Positions 16,224 to 17,397 of a stretch of DNA of 17,397 nucleotides are shown here, in pieces. The translations under genes were made by a program, and so were the position numbers. The notes beneath the pieces are model-generated. The model searched no databases, was not told the origin of the DNA, and saw nothing but the letters and a program-made list of their open reading frames with translations. Within the stretch, counting starts at the first letter, position 1. Every line of letters starts with the position of its first letter. The DNA is from Pseudomonadota bacterium (GTDB taxonomy: Bacteria > Pseudomonadota > Alphaproteobacteria > Reyranellales > Reyranellaceae), in assembly GCA_023436825.1 (NCBI GenBank), contig JAEZHS010000725.1:1-17397 (forward strand), written 5' to 3'.

Positions 16224-17351
16224 ATGGCTGGGATGAAAGCGGCAATGGACGACCGGTCGGTGGCACAACGGGTGCTCGACCATATCGCCAACGGCACGAC
16301 CGATCTCGGTGACGAAATCTGGAGCGAGCCGGTCGCCAACTACCAGTCGGAGGAAAGGCTCGCCGCGGAGATCGGGCGCGTGCTGCGGCGCTCGCCGACA
16401 CCGTTCTGTCCGTCGGCGGCGCTGCCCGAGGTCGGCTCCTACATCGCGCGCGAAGCGGCCGGCACGCCGATCGCCGTGGCGCGTGGCGCCGACGGTAAGG
16501 TGCGCGCCTTCCGCAACGCTTGCCGTCATCGCGGCATGCAGGTGGCGAGCAATTCGGGCTGCGTGCGCGCCTTCGTCTGCCGCTACCATGGCTGGACGTA
16601 CAACCTCGAAGGCCATCTGCGCCATATCCCGCACGAGGAGGGCTTCCCGGGCTTCGACAAGGAAACGCATCCGCTGGTATCGATGACGGCGAGCGAGCGC
16701 TTCGGGCTGGTGTTCGTCACCCAGGACGAACCGGCGCTGGGCGACGACGCCCTCGGTGGCTTGGACAGGCTGATCTCATCCGAGCAACGCCTGTTCGCGA
16801 CTGCCGAGCGCGAGTTCGAGGTCAACTGGAAGATCCTGTTGGAAGGCTTCATCGAGGGCTATCACATCAAGTCGACGCATCCCGAGAGCTTCCTGCCCTA
16901 TGGCTTCGACAATCTGAACGTCATCGACCTGTTCGGCCGGCACAGCCGTGTCACTTATCCGTTCCAGCGCATCAAGAAGCTCGCCAAGGTGCCGGCGGCG
17001 CAGCGTCGGGTCGAAGGTCTGCTGACCTACGTCTATCACCTGTTCCCCAACGTCCTCATCACGGTGCTGTCGCGTCACACCAACGTGGTGATCCTGGAGC
17101 CGCTCGCCGTCGATCGCACGCGGCAGATCACCTACACGCTGACCAATGGCGGCGGCGACGATCCCGCCGCGCTGGCTGAGGCGAAGCGTGACGCCGACTT
17201 CGTCGGCAACACCGGCGCGGAGGAAGACCGCGCCGTGGTCCAGGCGATCCAGCGCGGGCTCGGCAGCCGCGCCAACGACGTCTTCACCTTCGGCCACTAC
17301 GAAAGCGCGATCGTCCACTTCCACAAGACTCTGAAGGCGGCACTTTCTTAG
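16224..17351 (+). CDS. Rieske non-heme iron ring-hydroxylating oxygenase, alpha subunit
   Basis: Cytoplasmic oxygenase subunit of 375 residues. The Rieske [2Fe-2S] site is Cys100-x-His102 (NACRHRG) and Cys119-x2-His122 (FVCRYHGWTYN). The catalytic domain has the NWK...EGFIEGYHIKSTHP segment (201-220) with iron-binding His214 and His219 and the bridging acidic residue Glu211. The C-terminus (DRAVVQAIQRGLGS, HYESAIVHFHKTL) is typical of the family. It would insert oxygen into an aromatic ring, or demethylate or hydroxylate a small molecule such as a quaternary amine; the substrate is not apparent. ATGs at 16224, 16233 and 16245 are in frame and none has a good ribosome binding site, so the start may shift by 3 to 7 residues. 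No beta subunit or dedicated reductase is adjacent. Confidence 0.93.
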   Translation: MAGMKAAMDDRSVAQRVLDHIANGTTDLGDEIWSEPVANYQSEERLAAEIGRVLRRSPTPFCPSAALPEVGSYIAREAAGTPIAVARGADGKVRAFRNACRHRGMQVASNSGCVRAFVCRYHGWTYNLEGHLRHIPHEEGFPGFDKETHPLVSMTASERFGLVFVTQDEPALGDDALGGLDRLISSEQRLFATAEREFEVNWKILLEGFIEGYHIKSTHPESFLPYGFDNLNVIDLFGRHSRVTYPFQRIKKLAKVPAAQRRVEGLLTYVYHLFPNVLITVLSRHTNVVILEPLAVDRTRQITYTLTNGGGDDPAALAEAKRDADFVGNTGAEEDRAVVQAIQRGLGSRANDVFTFGHYESAIVHFHKTLKAALS

Positions 17352-17397
17352 TCTTCCGGACCGCGCGCGTCCCCGCGCGCCTCATGATCATGAGCGT
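17352..17397. repeat. Palindromic repeat copy cut by the window end
   Basis: The left arm TCTTCCGGACCGCG (17352-17365) is identical to that at 3361-3374 and starts one base after the oxygenase stop codon. The interior includes GCGCG stretches and the palindrome CTCATGATCATGAG (17381-17394), related to the interior of the 3361 copy. The right arm would lie beyond the window. Confidence 0.8.

Overview
The window is high-GC DNA with strong G/C preference at third codon positions, short intergenic gaps and several dispersed palindromic intergenic repeats. The protein families (multiple Liv-type ABC parts, a TAXI-type receptor, a Caulobacter-XylD-like dehydratase, a Rieske oxygenase) point to a free-living, metabolically versatile alphaproteobacterium. 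A Rhodospirillales/Reyranella-like or Bradyrhizobium-like background is my inference, not something the sequence proves. I see no rRNA, tRNA, CRISPR array, insertion sequence, integrase or phage gene.

Layout. (1) 1-4250, + strand: a branched-chain amino acid/amide ABC transporter operon with livH (5' end cut by the window), livM, livK and livF. A partner livG is not in the window. The operon is interrupted by two palindromic elements (851-975 and 3361-3434), and a third directly follows livF (4252-4284). (2) 4299-6109, +: a secreted protein of unknown function with a COG3650-like C-terminus, then a sirtuin deacylase with a strong ribosome binding site. (3) 6172-8573, +: an orphan TAXI-type TRAP solute receptor, a DHRS6-like short-chain dehydrogenase and a KDPG aldolase (eda) coupled to it by a 2-base gap. 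(4) 8628-10658, +: an exported YVTN-type beta-propeller and an integral-membrane fatty acid hydroxylase/sterol desaturase-family protein. (5) 10600-11541, - strand: a PfkB-type 2-keto-3-deoxygluconate kinase. Its 3' end overlaps the hydroxylase tail to tail, and it is divergent from the next gene. (6) 11615-15074, +: a Rieske-FAD reductase fusion and an IlvD/Edd-family sugar-acid dehydratase. (7) 15161-15784, -: a membrane-anchored or secreted PrcB_C-like protein carrying a low-complexity insert. (8) 15785-16223: mostly empty. (9) 16224-17351, +: the alpha subunit of a Rieske ring-hydroxylating oxygenase. The window ends inside another copy of the palindromic repeat.

How the genes may work together. 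The dehydratase, the KDG kinase and the KDPG aldolase are three consecutive steps of a semi-phosphorylative Entner-Doudoroff-type sugar-acid route (aldonate to 2-keto-3-deoxyaldonate to its 6-phosphate to pyruvate plus glyceraldehyde 3-phosphate). The SDR beside eda and the TAXI receptor may add an oxidation step and uptake. These genes sit in separate transcription units on both strands, so the pathway is inferred from neighbourhood. The dehydratase, the reductase fusion and the Rieske oxygenase all carry iron-sulfur clusters, and the reductase could feed the oxygenase.

I did not find a clearly new defence or mobile system. The most notable non-gene structure is a directional palindromic repeat family (arm TCTTCCGGACCGCG) with four copies in this window, plus two other intergenic palindrome types. 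The most notable gene arrangements are the scattered sugar-acid set, the propeller-hydroxylase pair and the PrcB-like protein with a split domain.
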